Part shown: positions 1-6,993 of the stretch, piece by piece
Numbering within the stretch: the stretch's first letter is position 1
Layout of the letters: each line of letters opens with the position of its first letter
Source: Campylobacteraceae bacterium
GTDB taxonomy: Bacteria > Campylobacterota > Campylobacteria > Campylobacterales > Sulfurovaceae
Assembly: GCA_027038275.1 (NCBI GenBank)
Contig: JALVXC010000065.1
Coordinates: forward strand, 1 to 49,064
Length of the DNA: 49,064 nt
Direction: 5' to 3'
Translations under genes and position numbers: made by a program
The notes under the pieces: model-generated
Seen by the model: only the letters and a program-made list of their open reading frames with translations
Databases searched by the model: none
Told to the model about the DNA's origin: nothing

Positions 1-111
1 ATTAGGAGTATCATAAAAGTCATCAGGTAAAAGGGGGTCAATAGCAATCCCATCAACAATATTCTCTTGATTCTCAAAATAGTATTTTTTATCATATAAC
101 GTATATTCCAT
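1..111 (-). CDS. Hypothetical protein, N-terminal 37 codons only (cut by window edge)
   Basis: A minus-strand reading frame opens with ATG at 109-111 and stays open to the window edge. The visible start reads MEYTLYDKKYYFENQEN, acidic and aromatic-rich, and continues to DPLLPDDFYDTPN. An AAAGG ribosome-binding sequence lies about 10 nt upstream. No family is recognised. It is the first gene downstream, in the minus direction, of the structured element at 225-478, the same arrangement seen for the DUF2958 gene and the 119-residue gene near the other two elements. The length is unknown because the gene leaves the window. Confidence 0.55.
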   Translation of the reverse strand, partial: MEYTLYDKKYYFENQENIVDGIAIDPLLPDDFYDTPN

Positions 112-224
112 AACTATCAAGCCTTTAATTTTTTCATATTATATAATCTTTTTAGAAAAAGTACCCTCCCTACCCACTCTCTATAAAATAAAAAAATAAT
201 CTCCTAAAGATTATTTATACCTAT

Positions 225-478
225 CCATTGGCTTCGGGTGTGGCGAATTGAAGCTAAGTAGTGAAGAGAAAACTTAAAAAATATTTAGCTTACTTGATTA
301 CAAGCTTGTAAGAAGTGGGTATGTAGCAAACTGCGAAATACTCTCTTCTCTTGTAATCATATGAGGTCAATATTTTATAAGTTAATAAAGTATGGGTTTG
401 AAATTTTGGACGAAACAACGTGGAGGAAAAATTACAAACTCTTGCTGAATGGTTTTCTTCACTACTTAGCTGCAATGG
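225..478. other. Structured element C (solitary hairpin domain related to part of element B)
   Basis: This non-coding stretch is closed by CCATTG (225-230) with CAATGG (473-478). Inside that is a perfect 16-bp stem, AGCTAAGTAGTGAAGA (252-267) with TCTTCACTACTTAGCT (456-471). A further 10-bp stem pairs TGATTACAAG (295-304) with CTTGTAATCA (350-359), and a shorter imperfect helix lies inside it. Blocks such as AAAATATTT, GAGGTCAATATTTTA and an ACAACGTGGAG-like segment match element B at about 34646-34873, where the stems have unrelated sequence but still pair. The 71-codon frame through it on the minus strand is an artefact of the pairing. It may be a folded DNA promoter or a structured RNA; the strand is not decided. 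Confidence 0.6.
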
Positions 479-709
479 GAATGGCAAGAGAGTAAAACAA
501 TACACCCTCCCAAACCCCTCATTAATATACCATTAACCACACATTATCCAACCATTTACAAAATACTCCTATAATAACACAGTGAAAGAGATGGAAATCA
601 AATACTCCTTTTAATATTTCCAATAAAATATGCAAATTAAAAATACTCCCCCCACTTAAACCGAAACCTCCTTTTCCTTGCTCTCTTTCAAAAACTTTTA
701 AACCAAAAT
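479..709. other. Gap with no recognised feature
   Basis: AT-rich non-coding sequence between structured element C and the terminator of the 64-residue gene. A 70-codon minus-strand frame crosses it but has no ribosome-binding site and no recognisable family. Nothing else was seen. Confidence 0.4.
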
Positions 710-731
710 AGGAGTAGTATCTTCTACTCCT
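710..731 (-). terminator. Hairpin terminator after the DUF2958 operon
   Basis: AGGAGTAG (710-717) pairs with CTACTCCT (724-731) around the loop TATCTT. Read on the minus strand the hairpin overlaps the stop codon of the 64-residue gene and is followed by a T-rich run (ATTTTGGTTT), so it fits an intrinsic terminator for that operon. Confidence 0.6.
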
Positions 732-918
732 CAAAATCAGTAATTTCTACTTGAATTAAACACTCTCCCTTAACAACAATAAAAGAGAGCTTCATATCTA
801 AGATATTTAACATAGGAAACTTTTGAGCTACAACATCATAAAATGCTTCTTTTGAGATACGCAATAAATCAAAAGGTTCATACCCCTCAATAGTAGTTAC
901 AAAATTATTAGTAGACAT
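724..918 (-). CDS. Small hypothetical protein (64 aa), translationally coupled to DUF2958 gene
   Basis: The protein begins MSTNNFVTTIEGYEPFDLL and ends in an acidic tail. I chose the ATG at 916-918 because it overlaps the end of the DUF2958 gene by 11 nt, a normal arrangement for translational coupling. The longer upstream alternative would overlap that gene much further. There is no signal peptide, membrane segment or recognised domain. It is the last gene of a two-gene minus-strand operon ending in the hairpin at 710-731. The function is unknown. Confidence 0.6.
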   Translation of the reverse strand: MSTNNFVTTIEGYEPFDLLRISKEAFYDVVAQKFPMLNILDMKLSFIVVKGECLIQVEITDFEE

Positions 919-1258
919 TCTCAATCTCCGATACAATACCACTTTTGTCAATGACCGTATCACTTAAAAATAAATCCATCTCAAATCCACTCTCAATTAA
1001 CTCATCAATAGAAGAGTAACCCCACTCACTCAAAGTAGGGTCTGCATCATTTTGCATATATCCAAAAGCTATTCTCTCTTTACTATCATACTCCACTACA
1101 TAAAGAACCTTAGAGGAGCAAAACAACTTAACAACCACCTCTCTAATCTCTAACCCATCAGTAGCATATAGTTCTGGAGCTTCACTCAATTTTGAGTAAA
1201 TAATATTTACCTGACTCTCAACCAATAAAGGAGACTTAATATCACATATATTTTTCAC
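908..1258 (-). CDS. DUF2958-family protein (116 aa)
   Basis: The central part (about residues 26-100) matches what I know of DUF2958: a LYAT segment, a hydrophobic strand with VKLF, a VEYD block, an FGY segment, then NDADPTLSEWGYSSIDEL and a late FEMDLFLSD. DUF2958 proteins are small and common on conjugative plasmids and ICEs, and their biochemical role is not established. The start is GTG at 1256-1258, supported by AAGGA at 1266-1270 with a 7-nt spacer; no ATG lies nearby in frame. The start is only 22 nt from structured element A (1281-1699), so that element could be its promoter or leader. If the plasmid transfers as inferred from oriT, the transferred strand is the template for this gene, as in leading-region genes. 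It overlaps the next gene by 11 nt. Confidence 0.75.
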   Translation of the reverse strand: MKNICDIKSPLLVESQVNIIYSKLSEAPELYATDGLEIREVVVKLFCSSKVLYVVEYDSKERIAFGYMQNDADPTLSEWGYSSIDELIESGFEMDLFLSDTVIDKSGIVSEIENVY

Positions 1259-1280
1259 AATAAAATCCTTAAAAAGTAAA

Positions 1281-1699
1281 TTTTCTTGTTTATGAACAAT
1301 GTTTGAATCCCCTAGCCTTTTTTATTTTTAAAGCTAGAGAGATTTACTGCTCATAACAAGATTTTCTCGTCCAATCACAAAGTTCGTTATCCCTGTTCGA
1401 CAAACGTATCAATGAAAAAAAATAGTTGGTTTCAAATTAAAAACTTTTAAATTGAAAGTCACTATTAGCAGAGCAATTTTTTCTAAGATTAAGAGAGGAG
1501 ATAAGGGATAACAACTTTGGGAGTGGATGAGATAAGCCCAATATGAATAGAGAATCTCTCTAGCTGATAAAAAATAAAAAGAGATAAAAACCGTAATCAC
1601 GTTTCCTTATTGCTCTTGGCTTAGTGATTAGAACAGGAACTGCGATGTACCATGTACTCGTCTCAAAGAGATTCAAGCACGACCCAAAGGGGAAGCCCC
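1281..1699. other. Structured element A (about 420 nt, homologous to element B)
   Basis: The stretch is non-coding and aligns with 34308-34969 over its whole length, except for an inserted domain in B. Shared blocks are TTTTCTTGTTTATGA at the left edge, TTGAATCCCC, GATTTTCTCGTCCAATCAC, GTTATCCC, GAGTGGATGAGA, GATTAGAACA, GTACCATGTACTCG and a right-edge GGGGAAGCCCC hairpin (1689-1699). Pairings kept with changed sequence include CTAGC with GCTAG near 1311-1337, GTTATCCC (1386-1393) with GGGATAAC (1505-1512), and a TTTCAA/TTGAAA hairpin near 1432-1460. Wobble-pair evidence is split between the strands: some stems favour plus, others minus. It sits 22 nt from the start of the minus-strand DUF2958 gene and 20 nt before a ParB-type site. 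Confidence 0.65.
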
Positions 1700-1719
1700 A
1701 AAATAGAACTAACAACATT

Positions 1720-1741
1720 TTAATAACGCTAGAGTTATTAA
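1720..1741 (-). promoter_or_regulatory. 22-bp dispersed palindrome, copy 1 (candidate ParB/KorB operator)
   Basis: Half-sites TTAATAAC and GTTATTAA flank the core; the core orientation is reversed relative to most copies. The site lies between structured element A and the traL promoter, about 70 bp upstream of its -10. Confidence 0.75.
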
Positions 1742-1784
1742 TCCAATAACCACCACAAAGAGGATAAAAATAGAGATATAATAG

Positions 1785-1813
1785 TTAAAAATTGTTATAA
1801 AATATGATATAAT
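1785..1813 (+). promoter_or_regulatory. Likely promoter of traL-traM-traF
   Basis: A TATAAT hexamer at 1808-1813, preceded by GA, has an AT-rich TTAAAA-like -35 about 17 bp upstream. The predicted start near 1820 leaves a short leader with the ribosome-binding site at 1826-1832. A second TATAAT at 1777-1782 could also serve. Confidence 0.5.
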
Positions 1814-1841
1814 TATTTTTTTAATAAAAGGACAACGATTG

Positions 1842-2588
1842 ATGAAAACTCTATACTTTACACTTCAAGGAAAAGGAGGAGTTGGTAAAACATTAATAAG
1901 TTCATACCTACAACAATACCTAAAGAACAGAAGTGACAAAAAAAGTAAAATAATGGGGATAGATACAGACCCAAACAATAGCTCATTTACAGGAATAAAA
2001 AAACTAGACGTAACATTCCTACCACTCTTCGATGAGAACCAACAAATCAATGAACGAAACTTCGATAATATGATAGAGCTACTCTACAATAACCAAGACA
2101 CCACCTTTATTATAGACAATGGTGCAACCTCATTTCTACCATTAGTAAACTACCTAAAAGAGAACAACATAATGGAGATGCTAGAGGATAAATTTAAAAT
2201 TGTCATACAAATACCCATAACAGGAGGACAAGCACAAGAGGACACCCTAAACGGAATGGACTATTTAATAGAGATATTCAAAGGAGATAAAATCAACTTC
2301 AATATTTGGAAAAATGAGTACTTTGGAAAGATACAAACAAAAGAGACAAAACACTTTGAAAAGTTTGAACAGTACCTCAAACATAAAGAGCATATAAGAG
2401 GACTCCTAACCCTACCACAGGTAAACGAACAGACCTACGGAGTAGATTTAGAGAAGATGCACAAAGCAAAACTCACATTTGAAGAGATAGACCAAAATGA
2501 AAACTTTACACTAATGGAGAAACAGAGACTTAAAACCTACCAAAATAAGATATATAGCATGATGGACACTGTAATAGAGATAGCCTAA
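1842..2588 (+). CDS. traL: TraL-like ParA/MinD-family ATPase of conjugation
   Basis: A deviant Walker A, QGKGGVGKT, sits at about residues 8-16, followed by GIDTDPNNSSF, a long TTFIIDNGATSF segment and ITGGQAQEDT. The order and spacing match RP4 TraL as I know it (QGKGGVGKS, CIDTDPVNATF, VIDNGASSFVPL, VTGGQALLDT, EETYGRDF). TraL is an ATP-binding protein of the RP4 leader operon with no settled biochemical role; proteins of this kind are thought to help position or regulate the transfer machinery. The start is the ATG at 1842 with AAAGGA at 1827-1832; a TTG one codon earlier is less likely. The stop overlaps the traM start (TAATG). Genes traL-traM-traF form one plus-strand operon separate from traK, unlike RP4, where traK precedes traL directly. 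Confidence 0.85.
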   Translation: MKTLYFTLQGKGGVGKTLISSYLQQYLKNRSDKKSKIMGIDTDPNNSSFTGIKKLDVTFLPLFDENQQINERNFDNMIELLYNNQDTTFIIDNGATSFLPLVNYLKENNIMEMLEDKFKIVIQIPITGGQAQEDTLNGMDYLIEIFKGDKINFNIWKNEYFGKIQTKETKHFEKFEQYLKHKEHIRGLLTLPQVNEQTYGVDLEKMHKAKLTFEEIDQNENFTLMEKQRLKTYQNKIYSMMDTVIEIA

Positions 2589-2962
2589 TGAGAGATAAGA
2601 TAAAAGAGAAAATCATAGAAGAGGTACGAAGAGACCATAACATAACTATAAGAAAAGATGACCCACTATTTGCAATAGTTACAGCAAACCAAATAGCAAT
2701 GGAAGAGTACCTAACAAGACTCAATAAAATAACAGAAGAGCAACAACTAGAAATACAAATTACAACAGAGAACTACCTCAATAAAGCAAAAGAGATACTA
2801 GAGGAGAGACTATCCTATATCTTAAAAGAGTTACACAATAAACTAAAAACTAACACACAACAAGAGCAAATAACCCCAAAAAAGAGTTACCTAAAAAACC
2901 CTATTCTAATACTCATAGAAGGTATGATAATAGGGTATACCCTCGCCCTACTCCTCCTATAA
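2588..2962 (+). CDS. traM: TraM-like membrane-anchored coiled-coil protein
   Basis: The 124-residue protein starts MRDKIKEKIIEEV, has an IRKDDPLFAI segment near residue 22 and a central helical, charged region. It ends in one hydrophobic segment (about residues 103-124, LILIEGMIIGYTLALLLL). This is the layout of RP4 TraM: the N-terminal RDDPI-like motif, a long amphipathic helix and a C-terminal anchor. The start codon overlaps the traL stop by one base, so the two are translationally coupled. It probably sits in the inner membrane with the helical part in the cytoplasm. RP4 TraM has no proven enzymatic role. Confidence 0.75.
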   Translation: MRDKIKEKIIEEVRRDHNITIRKDDPLFAIVTANQIAMEEYLTRLNKITEEQQLEIQITTENYLNKAKEILEERLSYILKELHNKLKTNTQQEQITPKKSYLKNPILILIEGMIIGYTLALLLL

Positions 2963-2972
2963 GAAGTAAAGC

Positions 2973-3521
2973 ATGATAAACAATATTCCAAAAGAGAACA
3001 GAAAAATAATCAAAATAACCACACTAATTACACTAATACTCACACTACTCTTCACCATAATCTATAAACTTGGCTACAGAGTAAATGTCTCAGAGAGCTA
3101 TCCAAGAGGTATCTATAAAACCATCACAAAAAAAGATATAGAACATGGAGATTTTGTAATGTTCTGTCCACCTAATAGTAGACTAATGCAAGAGGCACTA
3201 AAAAGAGGTTACATTTTAAAAGGAGTATGTGATGGAGGATTCTATCCACTACTCAAAAAAGTAGCAGCACTACAAGGAGATAGAGTAGAAGTAGCTAAAT
3301 ATGTCTACATAAATGGGAAAAAACAACCAAACAGTAGACTATATGCACATGACCCAAAAGGAAGACCTCTACCAAAAACCAAAGATAACAATATAACCGT
3401 TCCAAAAGGTTATATGTTCCTATTGAGTGATTACCATGAGTTGAGTTTTGATAGTCGATATTTAGGACTTATAGAGAAGAATGCAACTATAAGCCTAATG
3501 AAGCCTGTCTATATCTTTTAG
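2973..3521 (+). CDS. traF: TraF-type S26 signal peptidase / pilin maturation protease
   Basis: An N-terminal membrane segment (about residues 15-33) is followed by VSESYPRGIY, which carries the nucleophilic serine of the S26 family. LLKKVAALQGDRV carries the catalytic lysine, and a late YMFLLSDYHELSFDSRY block is typical of the conjugative subfamily. In RP4, TraF cleaves the C-terminal end of the TrbC prepilin and cyclises it in the periplasm. A TrbC homologue is present at 9984-10307, so the same role is likely. The start is ATG at 2973, 10 nt after the traM stop. The stop overlaps the parB stop by 4 nt (3518-3521): the two operons converge with no space for a separate terminator. Confidence 0.88.
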   Translation: MINNIPKENRKIIKITTLITLILTLLFTIIYKLGYRVNVSESYPRGIYKTITKKDIEHGDFVMFCPPNSRLMQEALKRGYILKGVCDGGFYPLLKKVAALQGDRVEVAKYVYINGKKQPNSRLYAHDPKGRPLPKTKDNNITVPKGYMFLLSDYHELSFDSRYLGLIEKNATISLMKPVYIF

Positions 3522-4450
3522 AGTTGAGCTAAAAATTTCTCTAACTTCTTTAGTTGAGCATTGTTGAGTTTTTCATTAATAGAGAGAGTAACCCCATCAT
3601 CACGTCTCTCAACCTTGTAGTTAATCACCTTGTGAGCAGGTCTATTTCTCTTTTTCTCCTCTCTTAAATAGCTTTTAATATCTTTAATAGAGCATTGACC
3701 AGAGGATAATGCACCAATAAAGTTTTTCAACTTCTGCATATCACTAATTTTATTTAACTCAACAGCAGCAGTATAAGAGACCTTACCCTCTTTAAGAGCA
3801 TCTAAAATAACATCTTTAAGAGAGAAGACCTTTAATCGATTGATTAAAGAGGCAACAGAAATATTTCCAAGCTTTTGAGTAATAGCCTCCATCTTTTCAC
3901 GCTGCATTTCAGACTTTTCAGGGTCAGAAGTGATAGTTTTACTATCAACATTTCTAAAGTGATAAAGAAGCTTTTTAACCTCCTCAAAACTTAAATCAAA
4001 AGCTAGACCAATATACTCCAAAATTCCAACAGTCTGGTCATAGACATTCAAATTCTCACGCTGAATATTCTCAGAGAGCATAATCAACATTGCCTCTTCA
4101 TCTGAAATGTCTTTTAAGATAATTGCAGGAATCTCTTTCCAACCCAACTCTTTAACGGCTTCAATTCGTCTAAATCCAATAATACGCTCATACTTATTAC
4201 CAATTTTACGAACTACGATTGGTTGAAGTAACATTTTAGTGGCTTTAATATTCTTTGCTAAAGAAGATATCTCCTCTTTACTATAAGATTTTCTATCATG
4301 TACTTTAGGTTCAGCGATATCTTTTATAGGTATCTTTTGAATTAACTCTTTTTTCTCCATAACCTCAGAAGAGGTCATCACCTTAAGCCCACCAATCTCA
4401 TTTTTTAATGAATTAGCTCTAGTTAATTTTTTTTTCTTGTTTTGTCCCAT
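3518..4450 (-). CDS. parB: ParB/KorB-family partition and regulatory DNA-binding protein
   Basis: The protein has a basic N-terminus (MGQNKKKKLTR) and then a ParB/Srx domain, with ERIIGFRRIEA around residue 90 (the GxRR nucleotide-binding arm) and LSENIQRENLNVYD around residue 126. A KorB-type helix-turn-helix region follows (about 190-240) and then a charged C-terminal dimerisation part. ParB proteins load on parS as a CTP-dependent clamp; KorB of IncP also represses plasmid operons from dispersed operators. The nine 22-bp near-palindromes in this window suit such a dual role. I chose the ATG at 4448-4450, with AGAGG eight nt upstream, over a GTG three codons earlier. The gene follows parA after an 11-nt gap, its ribosome-binding site overlapping the parA stop. 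Confidence 0.9.
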   Translation of the reverse strand: MGQNKKKKLTRANSLKNEIGGLKVMTSSEVMEKKELIQKIPIKDIAEPKVHDRKSYSKEEISSLAKNIKATKMLLQPIVVRKIGNKYERIIGFRRIEAVKELGWKEIPAIILKDISDEEAMLIMLSENIQRENLNVYDQTVGILEYIGLAFDLSFEEVKKLLYHFRNVDSKTITSDPEKSEMQREKMEAITQKLGNISVASLINRLKVFSLKDVILDALKEGKVSYTAAVELNKISDMQKLKNFIGALSSGQCSIKDIKSYLREEKKRNRPAHKVINYKVERRDDGVTLSINEKLNNAQLKKLEKFLAQL

Positions 4451-4461
4451 ATCAATCACCT

Positions 4462-5301
4462 CTATTTAATTACACTATTAACAATCTCTTCTAAAAGAGA
4501 GACTAATTTTTCTCGTTTATCTTTTTTCATAGATGATTCTGAGCTATACATAGTCAGATATTTATAAACAGAAAGATTATAACTAGAGGCATCAGGGAAA
4601 GCAACTTTCTCTGGAACAGGAGAAGTAACAAGCATTTCAGCCTCAGAAATAGTAGGACACTCCTCTTTTAGAAAAGGAATAGTATCTTCTTGAATAATAC
4701 TTAAATACTCTTTACTTACTTTAGTAGATTTATTATAACGAGAAGGAATGATAACCATCTTTTTTATAGAGTGGTCAAAGGTTGATAGAGTCTCTTCTGT
4801 ATTTTTAAAAAAACCATGCAACCCCTCTTGTTCATCTTTTGAAGTGACAACAGGAGTCACAATAATATTAGAAGCAAGAATTGTATTAATGGTCATAGTA
4901 TCAAACTTTGGATTATTATCAATAATAATTACATCATACACATCCGAAAGTCTATTTTTTTTCATAAATTTTCTAAGCATTAAATCTTTACCAATAATAT
5001 TTCCTTGACCAACAATCCCTAATTCTCTATTACTTGGCATTAGATGTAAAACTTCATCTTCATCACCAACATTTATAACACTTACACTCTCTTGTTTAAA
5101 GATATTACAAATATTTCCCTCATTAACTCCCTCAAACAGTTCAGGATTTAAACCAAATCCTTTAGTTAATGATGCTTGTGGGTCAAAATCTATTAAAAGT
5201 ACCTTTTTACCCATAGAAACACAAATATCAGCAAAATATCGACAAGTAGCAGTCTTCGCTACACCACCCTTTTGATTCGCTACAGTTATAACATTTCCCA
5301 T
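4462..5301 (-). CDS. parA: ParA/IncC-family partition ATPase
   Basis: Starting at the ATG at 5299-5301, the protein opens MGNVITVANQKGGVAKTATC, placing the deviant Walker A at residues 11-17. VLLIDFDPQASLTKGFG (Walker A') and DVIIIDNNPKFD (Walker B) follow. ParA binds DNA non-specifically with ATP and moves ParB-parS complexes. A longer frame opens further upstream, but the ATG chosen here has GAGGAA at the right distance; the longer form would read through the operator at 5324-5345. A copy of the 22-bp near-palindrome in the leader suggests ParB-mediated autoregulation of the parA-parB operon. The closing residues (EEIVNSVIK) are ordinary for the family. Confidence 0.92.
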   Translation of the reverse strand: MGNVITVANQKGGVAKTATCRYFADICVSMGKKVLLIDFDPQASLTKGFGLNPELFEGVNEGNICNIFKQESVSVINVGDEDEVLHLMPSNRELGIVGQGNIIGKDLMLRKFMKKNRLSDVYDVIIIDNNPKFDTMTINTILASNIIVTPVVTSKDEQEGLHGFFKNTEETLSTFDHSIKKMVIIPSRYNKSTKVSKEYLSIIQEDTIPFLKEECPTISEAEMLVTSPVPEKVAFPDASSYNLSVYKYLTMYSSESSMKKDKREKLVSLLEEIVNSVIK

Positions 5302-5323
5302 AAAAAATTCCTCATATAATAAT

Positions 5324-5345
5324 TTAATAACTCTAGCGTTATTAA
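5324..5345 (+). promoter_or_regulatory. 22-bp dispersed palindrome, copy 2, in the parA leader
   Basis: This is a full-length match, centred about 34 bp upstream of the parA ATG and just downstream of a TATAAT on the minus strand. A protein bound here would block the promoter or roadblock transcription, the expected position for an autoregulatory ParB operator. Confidence 0.8.
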
Positions 5346-5358
5346 AAATAGTAAATGG

Positions 5359-5364
5359 ATTATA
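5359..5364 (-). promoter_or_regulatory. Putative -10 of the parA-parB operon
   Basis: The minus strand reads TATAAT here. The predicted start (about 5352) would put the palindrome at 5324-5345 inside the leader. A weak inverted repeat (CACTAA with TTAGTG, 5374-5397) lies upstream. No good -35 is visible. Confidence 0.45.
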
Positions 5365-5407
5365 AGGAACTATCACTAAATTATTACTTAATTAGTGAAG
5401 CATAATC

Positions 5408-6328
5408 TTACTGTCTCCCCTCCCCCAAAGCTTCAAAAACCTGAACCTTACCAATCAACTGATGATAACGAGAAGATAAATCAGCCAACTGCTCAGATAA
5501 GGAAGCAATTTTTTCCTCTAATAAAGAGTTACTCTGCTTAAAATTTTCAATCTCACCCAAAGAGTTCTCCTTGACTACAACTAAATCTTCCCTACAACGC
5601 TCCAACTCATGAGAAGTAATAAAATGCCTCTTCTCCTCATCCCTTAACTTCCTATCTAAATCATCACAGACCCTAACTAACTCCTCCTTCTCACCTCTTA
5701 ACTTCTCTAACATATCCCTATGTAAAGCCTCAACCTCCAATAACTCCTCCTTGTACTTCTGCTCATTAGAAGAGAGTAGAGTACGTAACCCCTTGTTCTC
5801 CTCAATAACCAAAGAGGTCTGCTCTGCAATAGCAGATAGAGAACGAATCTCCTCCCTAGCCTTAACTAACTCTTCACGCTCTAACTCCAAAGAGCTCTCT
5901 AATGACTTTTTCTCCTTTAAAACTTCATCTAACCTCTCTTTAAACTCAAACTCTAAAAGCCTCTTCTCCTCAATAAACTCTAACTTAAGCTTGTCAACCA
6001 AAGAGTTAACCTCCTTAGCTCTCCTATCTAACTCACCCCTCTCCTCCTCAATACGATGTTGCTCCTGAGCAACAATAGAGAAATTATAATCAATAGTAGA
6101 GAGAAGATGAGTAAATAACCTCTCTAACCCCTCCTTGGTAGAATCATTAATATGAGCATAAGAAGAAATCTTCTCACTAATGGAATCAACCCTGTTGGCT
6201 AAATGAGCACTATAAACAGAGACCATGTCAGCCAAAAAAGCACTCTTCCCCTCATGCCCACTATCCTCTAAAGCCTTCTTGACCTTAGCCTCTAACTCCT
6301 CATCAACCTTAAAATTATACTGCGGCAT
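5408..6328 (-). CDS. KfrA-like plasmid coiled-coil DNA-binding protein
   Basis: A short N-terminal DNA-binding-type module (MPQYNFKVDEELEAKVKKAL..., residues 1-45, ribbon-helix-helix or HTH in appearance) is followed by about 200 residues of almost unbroken charged heptad sequence rich in E, K, L and R. This is the architecture of IncP KfrA and related plasmid proteins that autorepress and support segregation. I use ATG at 6326-6328, with AAAGG nine nt upstream, rather than the TTG three codons earlier. It lies directly upstream of parA on the same strand, as partition accessory genes do. Repeated ATATAACC / GGTTATAT motifs before its promoter are candidate binding sites. The exact family is not certain because coiled coils match many proteins. 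Confidence 0.65.
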   Translation of the reverse strand: MPQYNFKVDEELEAKVKKALEDSGHEGKSAFLADMVSVYSAHLANRVDSISEKISSYAHINDSTKEGLERLFTHLLSTIDYNFSIVAQEQHRIEEERGELDRRAKEVNSLVDKLKLEFIEEKRLLEFEFKERLDEVLKEKKSLESSLELEREELVKAREEIRSLSAIAEQTSLVIEENKGLRTLLSSNEQKYKEELLEVEALHRDMLEKLRGEKEELVRVCDDLDRKLRDEEKRHFITSHELERCREDLVVVKENSLGEIENFKQSNSLLEEKIASLSEQLADLSSRYHQLIGKVQVFEALGEGRQ

Positions 6329-6359
6329 ACCAACCAACCTTTCAAAATAAAAAATAAAT

Positions 6360-6434
6360 ATATAACCATATTATACCAAGAATAGATAAAATACATATCA
6401 TATAACCAATATATATAATATAAATAGGTTATAT
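6360..6434 (-). promoter_or_regulatory. Promoter and candidate operator of the KfrA-like gene
   Basis: The minus strand carries TTGGTATAAT with the -10 at 6370-6375. Around and upstream are two direct ATATAACC copies (6360-6367 and 6400-6407) and an inverted GGTTATAT (6427-6434). Spacing of 40 and 27 bp suits a cooperative dimeric repressor. That the KfrA-like protein binds here is inferred from autoregulation in its family. Confidence 0.5.
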
Positions 6435-6439
6435 ATAAT

Positions 6440-6840
6440 ATACCCAAAACCCATAAAAAAAATAGTAACCACCAAAAAAAATCACCCAAATACCCCATAC
6501 ACCCCCAACCAAACTCAAAAAAATATAAAAATAAGCCTAAAATCGCCAATAAACACATTTAAAGGGCCAAATAGACCCAACCCCCTTAAAAAAAGAAAAA
6601 AACGCAAAAAAAGCCCTATAGAGAGAAAATAAACCATAAAAACAAAACCAAAAAAACTCAAACCACAAAAAAAATAACAAAAATAAAACCAAACCCAAAC
6701 CAAAGAGCGCAGCTAAACAGCAGAACAACAAAAGAGATAACAAAAACAAAATAAAAACCAATAAAACAAAAAAAATAACAATCAACGATGCACAGAGCAA
6801 AAAAAGTAGCCACCCCTCAAAAAATCGACCTCTGTCTATA
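6440..6840. other. A+C-rich, G/T-poor tract next to the origin
   Basis: For roughly 400 bp the plus strand is built almost only of A and C, with runs such as ACCAAACCC and AAAACAAAACC and very few G or T. The hydrophobic F/L/W-rich frames on the minus strand are by-products of this composition. The position between the KfrA-like promoter and the iterons suggests an origin-associated strand-asymmetric region (unwinding, primer or single-strand initiation), but no specific element was identified. Confidence 0.55.
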
Positions 6841-6993
6841 AGCAAACCGAATAGAGCCGAAAGGCGATAGGTAAAACCGAATGATTAGGGCGAAGCCCCT
6901 CGACTTTTGAAAAGAAAGGCTGTATAAAGCTAATAAGGCTGTATAAGCTGTAGGGCTTTTTTGAAGCCCATAAAATAGGGCTTTCAAAAGACT
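6841..6993. other. Origin-left segment with short repeats and hairpin
   Basis: This holds three CCGAA motifs, a GGGC-GAA-GCCC mini-hairpin, a direct repeat GGCTGTATAA (6918-6927 and 6937-6946), and a hairpin GGGCTT (6953-6958) with AAGCCC (6964-6969). It is GC-richer than its surroundings. There is no T-run that would make the hairpin a convincing terminator. It is probably part of the replication origin. Confidence 0.45.

Noticed and set aside
290-734. Two 70-codon frames on the minus strand
   Set aside because: They cross structured element C or a featureless gap, lack ribosome-binding sites and have no recognisable composition or domains.
1409-1600. A 63-codon minus-strand frame within element A
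   Set aside because: It overlaps conserved stems of the structured element, and element B shows no matching frame.
6292-6845. Three hydrophobic F/L/W-rich frames on the minus strand
   Set aside because: They are translations of the G/T-poor tract, overlap each other and lack start signals.
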